From: an uncultured bacterium
GTDB taxonomy: Bacteria > Armatimonadota > UBA5829 > DSUL01
Assembly: GCA_937967775.1 (NCBI GenBank)
Contig: CALCJH010000052.1
Span: 1-16,439 of the forward strand
DNA length: 16,439 nucleotides
Reading direction: 5' to 3'
This document shows, in pieces, positions 1-7,091 of the stretch; position 1 is the first letter of the stretch, and each line of letters opens with the position of its first letter. Made by a program: the position numbers and the translations under genes. Below the pieces are notes generated by a model. It had not been told where the DNA came from. It did no database searches and saw nothing but the letters and a program-made list of their open reading frames with translations.

Positions 1-257
1 AGCTGAAGGGCGGGCTTCCCGCGGTGCAGGCGTTCACGTCCCGGCTGGAGCTGTTCACCCTGGCGGAGAGCCTGGGTGGCGCTCAGTCGCTCATCTCCCA
101 TTCGGCCACCATGACGCACGCATCTCTCTCACCGGAGGACCGGGCCGCGCAGGGCATCACGGAAGGCCTCGTCCGTCTCTCCGTGGGGCTAGAGGATCCG
201 GAAGACCTGGTGGAAGACATCCGGCAGGCGTTGGACAGTCTTCAGCCTCACCTGTAA
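1..257 (+). CDS. Cys/Met-metabolism PLP-dependent enzyme, C-terminal end (partial)
   Basis: Only the last 84 residues are present; the frame is open to the left edge (first full codon at position 3) and stops with TAA at 255-257. The visible segment FTLAESLGGAQSLISHSATM followed by THASL, and the downstream IGLVRLSVGLEDPEDL-like block (here ITEGLVRLSVGLEDPEDLVE), are the C-terminal signature of the cystathionine gamma-synthase / gamma-lyase / O-acylhomoserine sulfhydrylase family. Known role: PLP-dependent beta/gamma elimination or replacement on sulfur amino acids in the cytosol. The PLP lysine lies outside the window, so the exact member cannot be named. One oddity is HSA where the family usually has HPA (SLISHPA). 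The 3' end overlaps the convergent AMMECR1 gene by 10 bp. Confidence 0.88.
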   Translation, partial: LKGGLPAVQAFTSRLELFTLAESLGGAQSLISHSATMTHASLSPEDRAAQGITEGLVRLSVGLEDPEDLVEDIRQALDSLQPHL

Positions 258-772
258 CGCTCCACCGTGAAGCGGTAGAGCCGGATGCCGCGGGGAGAGG
301 ACAGGCCGGCTTTGGACAGGCAGATGGCCAACTGCTGCTCGGGAGTGTCCACGCCCTCCAGGTCGGGCAGCAGAAGTCCGCGGCGGCCGAACCCTTCGAC
401 GATCAGGCCGTAACGCCTGGGGTCGTGCCCGGTGAGATCCGGGATGGGTTCCGGAGGAGTCAGCACGTCCACGGAATACTGAAGCCAGGGTAATTCTTCC
501 GGTGTTACCGGCAGGAACCGTGGGTCTCTGGTGCCGGCCGAGATGGCATTCGCGATGATCTCCGCTGCCAGAGTCTCCTCCACCGGCTCGATGGTCCCGA
601 TGCATCCCCGCAGGGCCCCATCTTTCTTGAGGGAGACGAAACAGGCGGCCCGCCGCAGCAGATCCTCCGGCACATCATCCGGCGCCGGGAGCACTCGCCC
701 GCGGCGCACATACTCCTCAAGAGCGGCCCGCGCCAGACGCGCGTGCGGAGACGAAGGTTCGCCTGCGTTCAT
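248..772 (-). CDS. AMMECR1-domain protein (AmmeMemoRadiSam protein A-like)
   Basis: A 174-residue protein that is essentially one AMMECR1 domain. The family hallmark LRGCIGT lies at residues 54-60, RDPRF at 82-86, YSVDVL around 99-104 and a YGLIVE segment at 121-126. No signal peptide or membrane segment is visible, so it should be cytosolic. The biochemical function of the family is unproven; in many prokaryotes it accompanies a Memo-like dioxygenase and a radical SAM protein (AmmeMemoRadiSam), but neither is in this window. The ATG at 770-772 forms an ATGA overlap with the plsY stop and has GGGGAGG six bases upstream, so it is translationally coupled to plsY as the last gene of a der-plsY-AMMECR1 operon. 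Confidence 0.9.
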   Translation of the reverse strand: MNAGEPSSPHARLARAALEEYVRRGRVLPAPDDVPEDLLRRAACFVSLKKDGALRGCIGTIEPVEETLAAEIIANAISAGTRDPRFLPVTPEELPWLQYSVDVLTPPEPIPDLTGHDPRRYGLIVEGFGRRGLLLPDLEGVDTPEQQLAICLSKAGLSSPRGIRLYRFTVERYR

Positions 773-1449
773 CCTCTGCCTCCCCGGCTTTCCGCAGCCT
801 CACCAGACCGCTCGACGGAAATTCTTTGCCCCACCCTCGGCTCCGTGCCGTTCATCAACCGCACAAGATTGGGCCGGTGCTTGATCAGGATGAACCCGGC
901 CCCCAGCAATCCCAGATACAGATACTCCTGCGGAACAGGCCGCCCCCAGTAGGTATCCTGCAGATGGGAGGAGAGCAACATCAAGACGGGAACGCTAACA
1001 CCCGCCAGAATGGAGGCAACGGAGATGTAGCGGGTCACCACTACCACCAGCACCCAGAGAAAGAACACCAGGCCGGCGATATGCGGCGCGATGGCGATCA
1101 GGACTCCCAGGCTGGTCGCCACACCTTTGCCGCCGCAGAACCCCAGGAACACCGAAAAGTTATGACCCAGGATGGCTGCGAGGGCCACGCCCACCACCAG
1201 GAGCGGGTCCACGTCCGGCAGCGACTGGGCATACCAGACCGGCCCCAACCCCTTCGCCGCGTCCAGCACGAAGCAGAGGAGAGCCGCCGGCCACCCCAGC
1301 ACCCGCAGCACATTGGTGGCGCCGATATTCCCGCTGCCGTATTTCCGGATGTCCACACGCTTCCAGGCGAAGCCGATTAGCAGCGCGAACGGGATCGACC
1401 CGATGAGATAGGCCCCGGCCAGAAGCCCGGCTATTGTACTAGCGCCCAC
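769..1449 (-). CDS. plsY: Acyl-phosphate:glycerol-3-phosphate acyltransferase PlsY
   Basis: This integral membrane enzyme transfers an acyl group from acyl-phosphate to glycerol-3-phosphate, the first acylation step of phospholipid synthesis. With the GTG start at 1449 it has 226 residues, near the usual family length. All three conserved loops are present: GSGNIGATNVLR at 38-49, GHNFSVFLGFCGGKG at 95-109, and KHRPNLVRLMNGTEPRVG at 190-207. Hydrophobic segments lie around 6-26, 52-66, 82-98, 113-140, 143-160 and 175-190. The frame is open back to about 1530, but the earlier start would add a basic, non-conserved leader; GTG 1449 has AAGGGAGG five bases upstream. It overlaps the der stop by 11 bp and shares an ATGA with the next gene. 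Confidence 0.95.
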   Translation of the reverse strand: MGASTIAGLLAGAYLIGSIPFALLIGFAWKRVDIRKYGSGNIGATNVLRVLGWPAALLCFVLDAAKGLGPVWYAQSLPDVDPLLVVGVALAAILGHNFSVFLGFCGGKGVATSLGVLIAIAPHIAGLVFFLWVLVVVVTRYISVASILAGVSVPVLMLLSSHLQDTYWGRPVPQEYLYLGLLGAGFILIKHRPNLVRLMNGTEPRVGQRISVERSGEAAESRGGRG

Positions 1450-2803
1450 CCTTTCCTCCCTTCGCAGGAGCCACTGGATCCAGGTCTCCCTTTGCCCGCT
1501 TGACCCGCAACACGACCGGCGTTCCGGCAAACCCGAACTGCCTGCGCAGCTGGTTCACCAGATAGCGCTCGTATGAAAAGTGCATCAACGCGGGATCATT
1601 CACGAAGATGGTGACCGTCGGTGGACGCACCTGGCTCATCGTCGCATAGTAGACCTTGAGATCCCTGCCTTTGCGCGTGAGAGGACGGCTGTCCACCCAT
1701 TCGCGAAGGAGGCGGTTCAGCTCGCCTGTGGGGATGCGGCGGTTGTAGTTGTCATAGGCCACCATCGCGCAGTCAATGGCCACATCCATGCCTTTGCGCT
1801 GCACGGCCGACGTGAAAGCCACCGGAGCGTAATCCAGGAACGGCATCTCCTCCCGGATGATGCGCTCCATCTCGCGGCGCGCCGTGAGAGAACGGTCGGG
1901 CGCCAGGTCCCACTTGTTCACCACCACCACGCAAGCCAGCCCGGCATCGCGGGTGTACCCGGCCACGCGCTTGTCTCCGTCCGTCAGACCGGCTGACGCG
2001 TCTATGACCAGCAGCGCCACGTCCGAGCGCTCCATCGCCCGCATGGCTCGGAGCGCGGAGTAGTACTCCACGGAGCCCTGCACCTTCCCGGCGCGCTTGA
2101 TGCCGGCGGTGTCAATGAAGACCAGGCTGCGTCCCTGCCACTCGAAGGGGGTATCTATCGCGTCGCGCGTGGTCCCCGCGATATCCGACACGATGACCCG
2201 CTCCTCGCCCAGAATGGCGTTGATTAGGGAGGATTTGCCGACATTGGGCCTCCCCACCACTGCAAGGCGCACCGTGGATTCGTCGTAAGAGGGGGAACTG
2301 TCGGACTCTGGCAGGTGTTGCACGACGGCATCCAGGAGGTCCGCCACACCGCGTCCGTGATGCGCCGAGACGGGAAACATCCCCTGAAATCCCATCGCGT
2401 GGAACTCCGCAGCGGCAGCCTCCCGTGAAGCATCATCCACTTTGTTGGCCGCGACGAAGACCGGCTTGCGGCTCCTGCGCAGGTGCTCGGCCAGGTCGTG
2501 ATCCGCGCCCGTCAGCCCCTGCTCCACGTCGGCCACCAGGATGATGACATCCGCCTCGTCCATGGCCATCTGAGCCTGTTCCACGATCCGGCTGCGCAAC
2601 GGATCGTCGTCGCCCCAGAGAATGCCGCCGGTATCCGTCACGACGAACTCCCGGCCCCGCCACTCTGCCGGAGCGTAGATGCGGTCGCGCGTGACGCCCG
2701 GCACATCCTCGACGATGGCCACGCGCCGGCCGATGAGGCGGTTGAATAACGTGGACTTGCCCACATTGGGACGGCCCACGATCGCGACGACCGGTTTTGC
2801 CAT
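1439..2803 (-). CDS. der: Ribosome-associated GTPase Der (EngA)
   Basis: Der is a tandem GTPase needed for assembly of the 50S ribosomal subunit. The 454-residue product has the full layout: G-domain 1 with GRPNVGKST (10-18), DTGG (57-60) and NKVD (120-123); G-domain 2 with GRPNVGKSS (184-192), DTAG (231-234) and NKWD (296-299); and a C-terminal KH-like domain (about 355-440) that includes YYATMSQVRPP and FVNDP, followed by a short basic tail. The length is typical. The ATG at 2801-2803 has GGAGA a few bases upstream. It is the first gene of the operon with plsY and the AMMECR1 gene, and is divergent from the SIS gene across a 218-bp gap. Confidence 0.98.
   Translation of the reverse strand: MAKPVVAIVGRPNVGKSTLFNRLIGRRVAIVEDVPGVTRDRIYAPAEWRGREFVVTDTGGILWGDDDPLRSRIVEQAQMAMDEADVIILVADVEQGLTGADHDLAEHLRRSRKPVFVAANKVDDASREAAAAEFHAMGFQGMFPVSAHHGRGVADLLDAVVQHLPESDSSPSYDESTVRLAVVGRPNVGKSSLINAILGEERVIVSDIAGTTRDAIDTPFEWQGRSLVFIDTAGIKRAGKVQGSVEYYSALRAMRAMERSDVALLVIDASAGLTDGDKRVAGYTRDAGLACVVVVNKWDLAPDRSLTARREMERIIREEMPFLDYAPVAFTSAVQRKGMDVAIDCAMVAYDNYNRRIPTGELNRLLREWVDSRPLTRKGRDLKVYYATMSQVRPPTVTIFVNDPALMHFSYERYLVNQLRRQFGFAGTPVVLRVKRAKGDLDPVAPAKGGKGGR
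1455..1462 (-). promoter_or_regulatory. Ribosome binding site fixing the plsY GTG start
   Basis: Read on the minus strand this is AAGGGAGG, five bases before GTG 1447-1449. It lies inside the 3' end of der and favours this start over the upstream open frame. Confidence 0.7.
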
Positions 2804-2882
2804 TGTGTCTCCGAAACTGGGCGATTCGGCTCGCGTCGAACCGGGTCACCAGTCGGCGGATGCCGTAGGCACCGCCGGAAGC

Positions 2883-2891
2883 ATTCTAGCA
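2883..2891 (-). promoter_or_regulatory. Candidate extended -10 promoter for der operon
   Basis: On the minus strand the sequence reads TGCTAGAAT: a TG-N extended -10 followed by TAGAAT, which matches TATAAT at five of six positions. It sits about 80 bp before the der ATG. No good -35 hexamer is visible 16-18 bases upstream, as expected if the TGn element compensates. This is the only promoter-like signal I could pick out in the 218-bp divergent gap 2804-3021; the rest of the gap holds no convincing gene. Confidence 0.35.
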
Positions 2892-3021
2892 TGCGCCGAT
2901 TCGCCCGGCCTCAGAGCTTGCACCGGGGCCGCCGCTCTCCGACTGCGGCAGGAACTTCCGTCCGGCTGGGTGAAACCTTGGTCGGCGGCGCATCGGACGA
3001 AAGCCGCCTCGGAGGATCGGC

Positions 3022-4068
3022 GTGGCGTTTCTTGATGAAGTTGCGGAGCAGCCCGCGGTCTTGCGCGAGCTGATAGAGTTCTACGGCAGACGAGAGGGAC
3101 GCGCACTGCTTACGAACGCGCGCACGTTGGCAGGAGTATCTCCCCGGAGCTATGTCTTCACCGGAATGGGAACGTCGGAGCACGCGCCGCACGCCGTGGC
3201 GGACCGCCTTGCCGACGCCGCGAGTGTTCCCGTGATCATCCGCGACGCGGGCGAGCTGCTGCACTACGGGCTGCGCTCTGTCAACTTCCACGACGCCGTT
3301 TTCGCCGTCTCACAATCCGGCGAGAGCATCGAGACCCGGAAAGTGGTGGAGTCCCTGAAAGGACATCCGCGGCTGATCGCAATCACGAACAATCCGGAGA
3401 GTACTATGGCACGGCTGGCCCGGGCGAATCTCCCCCTGCTTGCGGGCACCGAGGCATCCATCTCCACGAAGACCTATTCCAATACGCTGGCTCTGCTGGC
3501 CCTTCTGCCGGAGGCTTTGACCGGCCGGGAGATCACCGCTACCCTGGGAGCGCTGGAAGGCGTGGCTGGACAGATGGAAAGTTGGGTGGGGACCCGCGCA
3601 GCGGAGGCCAGGGCTGCGGCGGAGTTTCTGCGGGGCGCAGCTACCCTGACATTCGTCGCTCGCGGACCGTCAATGGCGGCCGCGCGGCAGGCCGCCCTGA
3701 CGTTCCAGGAGGGCGTTCATCTTCACACCTCCGCACTGACCGGAGGAGCATTCCGACACGGTCCGATGGAGATGATCGGTCCGGACAGCTATGCCGTTTT
3801 CTTTGCCGACTCCTCTCCCGCCGGGGATCTGGTGCGCAGGATGGCCGCCGAAACCGCCTCCCTGGGAGCACGGGTGGTACTGTTTTCAGCAAAACCCGCC
3901 GAGTCCGCAAAGACGATAACGGTTCTGCTGATACCATGCCCCGAACCGCTCATCTTCCCGCTGGCCTGCAGCGTTGCTCAGGAGCTGATGCTCGAACAGA
4001 TGGCCCGTGACCGGGGGCTCGTCGCCGGCGCATTCCGTCGGTCCGGAAAGATCACCACAACGGAATGA
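3022..4068 (+). CDS. SIS-domain sugar-phosphate isomerase/deaminase (GlmS isomerase-like, no glutaminase domain)
   Basis: The 348-residue protein carries two SIS domains matching the isomerase half of GlmS. SIS-1 has FTGMGTSEHA (46-55), AVSQSGES (95-102) and TEASISTKTYSN (143-154). SIS-2 has ARGPSMAAARQAALTFQE (213-230) and FRHGP (244-248). E230 and H246 have the same 16-residue spacing as the E. coli GlmS pair E488/H504, and the C-terminus KITTTE parallels KSVTVE of GlmS. There is no N-terminal Cys-nucleophile glutaminase domain, so it cannot take ammonia from glutamine. Proteins of this build include ammonia-forming glucosamine-6-phosphate deaminases (NagB-II type) and fructosamine-6-phosphate deglycases (FrlB type); the exact substrate cannot be read from sequence alone. 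The start is GTG with GGAGG six bases upstream (3011-3015). It converges on the CDGSH gene. Confidence 0.87.
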   Translation: MAFLDEVAEQPAVLRELIEFYGRREGRALLTNARTLAGVSPRSYVFTGMGTSEHAPHAVADRLADAASVPVIIRDAGELLHYGLRSVNFHDAVFAVSQSGESIETRKVVESLKGHPRLIAITNNPESTMARLARANLPLLAGTEASISTKTYSNTLALLALLPEALTGREITATLGALEGVAGQMESWVGTRAAEARAAAEFLRGAATLTFVARGPSMAAARQAALTFQEGVHLHTSALTGGAFRHGPMEMIGPDSYAVFFADSSPAGDLVRRMAAETASLGARVVLFSAKPAESAKTITVLLIPCPEPLIFPLACSVAQELMLEQMARDRGLVAGAFRRSGKITTTE

Positions 4069-4069
4069 C

Positions 4070-4087
4070 CTCCGGCTGGGGCCGGAG
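4070..4087. terminator. Perfect hairpin in the convergent gap (possible bidirectional terminator)
   Basis: CTCCGGC (4070-4076), loop TGGG, GCCGGAG (4081-4087): a 7-bp perfect, mostly GC stem that fills almost the whole 20-bp gap between two convergent stop codons. There is no T-run on either side, so classical intrinsic termination is uncertain, but the placement suggests transcript-end formation for both genes. Confidence 0.5.
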
Positions 4088-4088
4088 C

Positions 4089-4328
4089 TCAGGGCAACTG
4101 GCGATGTGTACCGTCGCACATCGGCTCATTCGCGGTGTGCTTGCAGCGGCAGAGCGCGATGTTCCTGGCGGTTTCCAGGGTGAACTCCAGCGGCGTGAAA
4201 TCCGTTCCCTCGTGAGACCCGTCGCAGAATGGCTGGTCCTTCGACAGGCCACAGCGGCACCAGTAGTAGGTTCCCGGCTCCAGACGGATGACGGAAGGAC
4301 TGCGTTCGGCGATGACCGGTTCAGACAT
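4089..4328 (-). CDS. Tandem CDGSH iron-sulfur domain protein
   Basis: A 79-residue protein consisting of two CDGSH-type [2Fe-2S] motifs: C24-R-C26...C35-D-G-S-H39 and C60-R-C62...C71-D-G-T-H75. Each has the 3Cys-1His ligand set of the mitoNEET family. Two motifs in one short chain resembles the CISD3/MiNT class rather than the single-motif mitoNEET type. No membrane anchor is seen, so it is probably a soluble cytosolic protein. The family is linked to redox and iron-sulfur cluster handling; the specific role in bacteria is not established. The ATG at 4326-4328 has AAAGGA upstream. It stands alone on the minus strand between the SIS gene and the KDPG aldolase gene. Confidence 0.93.
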   Translation of the reverse strand: MSEPVIAERSPSVIRLEPGTYYWCRCGLSKDQPFCDGSHEGTDFTPLEFTLETARNIALCRCKHTANEPMCDGTHRQLP

Positions 4329-4360
4329 GCTTCAATCCTTTGAGATGAGTGATTCTGGCG

Positions 4361-4370
4361 GTGCCGGCAC
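4361..4370. promoter_or_regulatory. 10-bp perfect palindrome in divergent gap (operator candidate)
   Basis: GTGCCGGCAC is fully self-complementary and lies in the 189-bp gap between the divergent CDGSH and KDPG aldolase genes (4329-4517). It could be a repressor operator, but GC-rich palindromes of this size also arise by chance. I saw no convincing -35/-10 pair in this gap. Confidence 0.2.
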
Positions 4371-4504
4371 GTGCAGAACGGCTGACACATCGGAAAATGA
4401 AACCGGCCAGCGGTCCGGAGGGTTCCCGCGCCGTGAGGCCGCTCCGGCGATCATCCAGCAGGGAGGGGACTGCTCCGGGTCGAACATCTCCGGCAGAACA
4501 CGCA

Positions 4505-4509
4505 GGGAG
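4505..4509 (+). promoter_or_regulatory. Ribosome binding site deciding the TTG start of KDPG aldolase
   Basis: GGGAG lies eight bases before TTG 4518-4520. The next in-frame ATG (4536) has no such site and would trim the first helix, so the TTG is preferred. Confidence 0.55.
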
Positions 4510-4517
4510 AGCTGGAT

Positions 4518-5159
4518 TTGTCTGACGTTTTCCGGATGATCGAACAGTCCGGCGTGGTGCCGGTGGTAGTGGCCACAAGCGACGAAGAGGCTCTGCATAC
4601 GTGCCAGGCGCTGGCGCGGGGAGGCCTGCCCGTGGCGGAGATCACCTTCCGCACCGCAGCAGCTGCGGCGGCCATCGCCCGGGAGCGTCGCGAGATGCCG
4701 GAAATGCTGGTGGGCGCGGGAACGGTGTTGACGGTGGATTCCGCGCGTCAGGCGCTGGACGCCGGGGCAGCATTCTTGGTCAGCCCGGGATTCAGCCGCG
4801 CAGTGGTCCAGTTTGCCATCGAGAAAGGGATCCCGGCACTGCCGGGCTGCAGCAATCCCACAGACCTGATGGCCGCCGTGGAGATGGGCCTGGAGTGGGT
4901 GAAGTTCTTCCCGGCCGAGCCTCTGGGAGGGCTCGGGATGCTGAAGGCTCTGGCCGCGCCGTTCGGGATGTTGAAGTTTGTGCCCACGGGAGGTATTGAC
5001 GAGACCAATCTCGCCGTCTATCTCTCATTCAAGCAGGCTCCCGCCTGCGGCGGAAGCTGGATGGTCCGGAAAGAGCTGGCCCAGGCGGGGCGTTTCGACG
5101 AAATAGAACGCCTGACGGCCGAGGCGGTGGGCATTGTGCGGGCCGCCAAAGGACTTTAG
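4518..5159 (+). CDS. eda: 2-dehydro-3-deoxy-phosphogluconate (KDPG) aldolase
   Basis: This class I aldolase splits KDPG into pyruvate and glyceraldehyde-3-phosphate (Entner-Doudoroff and uronate catabolism). The 213-residue product matches the family length (about 210). Visible motifs: VVPVVVA (13-19), VAEITFRT (39-46, with the conserved acidic E41), VGAGTVLT (65-72), FLVSPG (86-91), ALPGCSNP (107-114), the Schiff-base lysine in VKFFPAE (K129), PTGGI (156-160) and GGSW (178-181). The start is TTG with GGGAG upstream. The KDG kinase gene follows 114 bp later on the same strand, giving consecutive pathway steps in one unit. Confidence 0.95.
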   Translation: MSDVFRMIEQSGVVPVVVATSDEEALHTCQALARGGLPVAEITFRTAAAAAAIARERREMPEMLVGAGTVLTVDSARQALDAGAAFLVSPGFSRAVVQFAIEKGIPALPGCSNPTDLMAAVEMGLEWVKFFPAEPLGGLGMLKALAAPFGMLKFVPTGGIDETNLAVYLSFKQAPACGGSWMVRKELAQAGRFDEIERLTAEAVGIVRAAKGL

Positions 5160-5170
5160 ACTTTTCCGGC

Positions 5171-5198
5171 GTTCTGCGGGAGGCAGAACAGCCCTTTC
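5171..5198 (+). terminator. Terminator- or attenuator-like hairpin between eda and kdgK
   Basis: GTTCTGC (5171-5177), loop GGGAG, GCAGAAC (5183-5189) gives a perfect 7-bp stem starting 11 bp after the eda stop. It is followed after a few bases by a pyrimidine run (CCCTTTCTT). This may partially terminate or stabilise the eda transcript and so set different eda and kdgK levels. The T-run is interrupted, so the strength is uncertain. Confidence 0.45.
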
Positions 5199-5257
5199 TT
5201 GCAGCGCGGGCCGGATATTTGCCAGTCCCCGGCCGGCTTGATGGAATCTCAGGTTGC

Positions 5258-5264
5258 AGGGAGA
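5258..5264 (+). promoter_or_regulatory. Ribosome binding site supporting the kdgK TTG start
   Basis: AGGGAGA lies about ten bases before TTG 5274-5276. An in-frame ATG at 5241 would add 11 residues but has no purine-rich site before it, and the family consensus begins right at the first beta strand (RVVTFGEIM). Confidence 0.5.
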
Positions 5265-5273
5265 CAGCACAGG

Positions 5274-6305
5274 TTGAGCTTCAGAGTCGTCACATTTGGA
5301 GAGATCATGCTGCGGCTGAAATCGCCGGGACACGAGCGGCTGTTTCAGTCCCCGTTGCTGGAAGCCACGTTTGGCGGGGGCGAGGCGAATGTCGCGGTGT
5401 CGCTCGCGAACTTTGGTGCGGACGCGGCTTTCGTCAGCGTGCTTCCCGAGGGGCCGATCGGAGACGCTTGCATCGGTGAGCTGCGGCGCTTCGGGGTGGA
5501 CACGTCACACATTACCCGCTCCGACGGGCGGATGGGCATCTATTTTCTGGAGAACGGCGCCAATCAGCGTCCCTCAGTGGTGGTGTACGACCGCGCAGGT
5601 TCCTGTATGGCGAAGGCCGGTCCCGGAGACATAGACTGGGAAAAGGTGCTGGACGGGGCGGACTGGTTCCACGTGACCGGCATCACACCCGCCCTGTCTG
5701 CCTCGGCCGCCAATCTGGCGCTGGAGGCGGTGCAGGCGTCGAAGGAGAAGGGTCTTACGGTCTCCTGCGACCTGAACTATCGCGCCAAGCTCTGGAAATA
5801 CGGCAAAAGCGCTCCGGAAGTCATGCGTATGCTGATGGGCTTCGTGGACGTCGGCATAGCCAACGAGGAAGACTGCCAGAAATCGCTGGGCATCCAGGTG
5901 AACGTCTCCGTGGAATCGGGCCATCTGGAGACCGATGTCTACAGAGCGCTGACGGACCGCGTGCTTGAGGAGTTCCCGAACGTGCGGGCGATGGCTATCA
6001 CCCTCCGTGAAAGCCGAGGCGCGGACATCAACGGTTGGTCCGCCTGCCTGAACGACCGCGAGGCATTCCACGTCAGCCGGAAGTACGAGATCACGGACAT
6101 CGTGGACCGCGTGGGTGGCGGCGACGCCTTCGCCGCCGGGTTGATCTTCGGAATGCAGCGCTATCAGAGCTCCCGGGAGGCCCTGGAGTTCGCCGTGGCC
6201 GCTAGCTGCCTGAAACACTCCATACCCGGCGACTTCAACCGTGTCTCCGTCTCCGAGGTGGAGAAGCTGATGGGCGGCGACGCCAGCGGGCGCGTGCAGC
6301 GCTAG
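5274..6305 (+). CDS. kdgK: 2-keto-3-deoxygluconate (KDG) kinase, PfkB family
   Basis: KDG kinase phosphorylates KDG with ATP to give KDPG, the substrate of the aldolase encoded just upstream. The 343-residue product is of family length. It shows the N-terminal strand [11 protein letters not shown] (5-15), [16 protein letters not shown] (33-48) at the substrate-binding site, [10 protein letters not shown] (165-174), IANEED (195-200), and the PfkB signature 2, [12 protein letters not shown] (278-289), with the catalytic base D284. Signature 2 carries GGGD rather than the commoner GAGD. The TTG start at 5274 is chosen because family conservation begins here; ATG 5241 is the alternative. It converges on the SDR gene with a 15-bp gap. 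Confidence 0.93.
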   Translation: MSFRVVTFGEIMLRLKSPGHERLFQSPLLEATFGGGEANVAVSLANFGADAAFVSVLPEGPIGDACIGELRRFGVDTSHITRSDGRMGIYFLENGANQRPSVVVYDRAGSCMAKAGPGDIDWEKVLDGADWFHVTGITPALSASAANLALEAVQASKEKGLTVSCDLNYRAKLWKYGKSAPEVMRMLMGFVDVGIANEEDCQKSLGIQVNVSVESGHLETDVYRALTDRVLEEFPNVRAMAITLRESRGADINGWSACLNDREAFHVSRKYEITDIVDRVGGGDAFAAGLIFGMQRYQSSREALEFAVAASCLKHSIPGDFNRVSVSEVEKLMGGDASGRVQR

Positions 6306-6320
6306 AGCGTGCGACGCCCT

Positions 6321-7091
6321 TCAGAGGCGCTCCACCGAGAACCCGCCGTCCACCATCAGCACGCTGCCGGTGGAATAGGAGAAGTCTCCCCTCAACAAGG
6401 AGGCCACGGCCCGTCCGACGTCGTCCGGCGTCCCCCATCTCCGCTGAAGTAGGAGGCCCTCCGCAATCAGGCGATCGTATTTCTCCCTGACACCTGAGGT
6501 CATGTCGGTCTCGATGATGCCGGGCCGGACTTCGTAGACGCGAATGCCGTGGTCAGCAAGGCGCACGGCCCAGAGTCTGCTGGCCATGGCGAGACCGGCT
6601 TTCGTGATACAGTAGTCCCCCCGGTTCACGGAGGCTGTCGTCGCGGAGATGGACGTAATGTTGATGATCGTCCCCTCCCACGAAGGATCTGCCCCGCGCT
6701 GTTCCAGCATCCAGCGGGCCGCCGCCTGGGTCAGGAAGTAAGGGCCTTTGAGATTGATGGAGATGAGGCGGTCGAAGCTCTCTTCCGAGGCGTCCAGGAT
6801 ATCGGCCCGCACATCCGGGGCGACACCGGCGTTGTTCACCAGCGCGTCCAGACGTCCGAACCTCTCGCGTGTCATATCGAGAATGCGAGCGCGCCCTTCC
6901 GGGTCGCCGATATCCGCGCGCACGTAGAGAACTCCCGGAGAGCAGCCTTTCAGGACATCAAGCGCCTCTGCCGTCTCGCTTTCCGGCCGCCGGCCGTTGA
7001 CCACCAGGGACCAACCTTCGCGCGCCAGAGCGCACGCGATCCCCAGCCCGATGCCACGCGTCCCGCCAGTGACAATCGCAACCCTATCCAT
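6321..7091 (-). CDS. Short-chain dehydrogenase/reductase (SDR), uronate-locus oxidoreductase candidate
   Basis: A classical SDR of 256 residues with the NAD(P)-binding TGGTRGIG (8-15), NNAG (86-89), catalytic S147, Y160 and K164 (YCITK), and VRPGIIETDM (188-197). The sequence NGRRP after strand beta-2 (32-36), with basic residues, may favour NADP(H). Databases usually label such proteins 3-oxoacyl-ACP reductase, but here its ATG overlaps the stop of the GH88-like gene by 8 bp, so a sugar substrate is more likely. A reduction giving KDG (a KduD-like role) is a testable guess, though it is not a close KduD look-alike by eye. An in-frame extension to 7271 lies inside the neighbouring gene and is unconserved; AAAGGAG precedes the ATG at 7089-7091. 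Confidence 0.88.
   Translation of the reverse strand: MDRVAIVTGGTRGIGLGIACALAREGWSLVVNGRRPESETAEALDVLKGCSPGVLYVRADIGDPEGRARILDMTRERFGRLDALVNNAGVAPDVRADILDASEESFDRLISINLKGPYFLTQAAARWMLEQRGADPSWEGTIINITSISATTASVNRGDYCITKAGLAMASRLWAVRLADHGIRVYEVRPGIIETDMTSGVREKYDRLIAEGLLLQRRWGTPDDVGRAVASLLRGDFSYSTGSVLMVDGGFSVERL

Noticed and set aside
1450..1530. In-frame N-terminal extension of PlsY
   Set aside because: It overlaps the coding end of der, is not hydrophobic, and a clear ribosome binding site precedes GTG 1449.
4382..4410. CTGACA as a -35 box for eda
   Set aside because: No -10-like hexamer lies 15-19 bases downstream.
6298..6331. Weak dyads in the kdgK/SDR convergent junction
   Set aside because: Stems of only 4-5 bp with long loops and no T-run; not convincing as a terminator.
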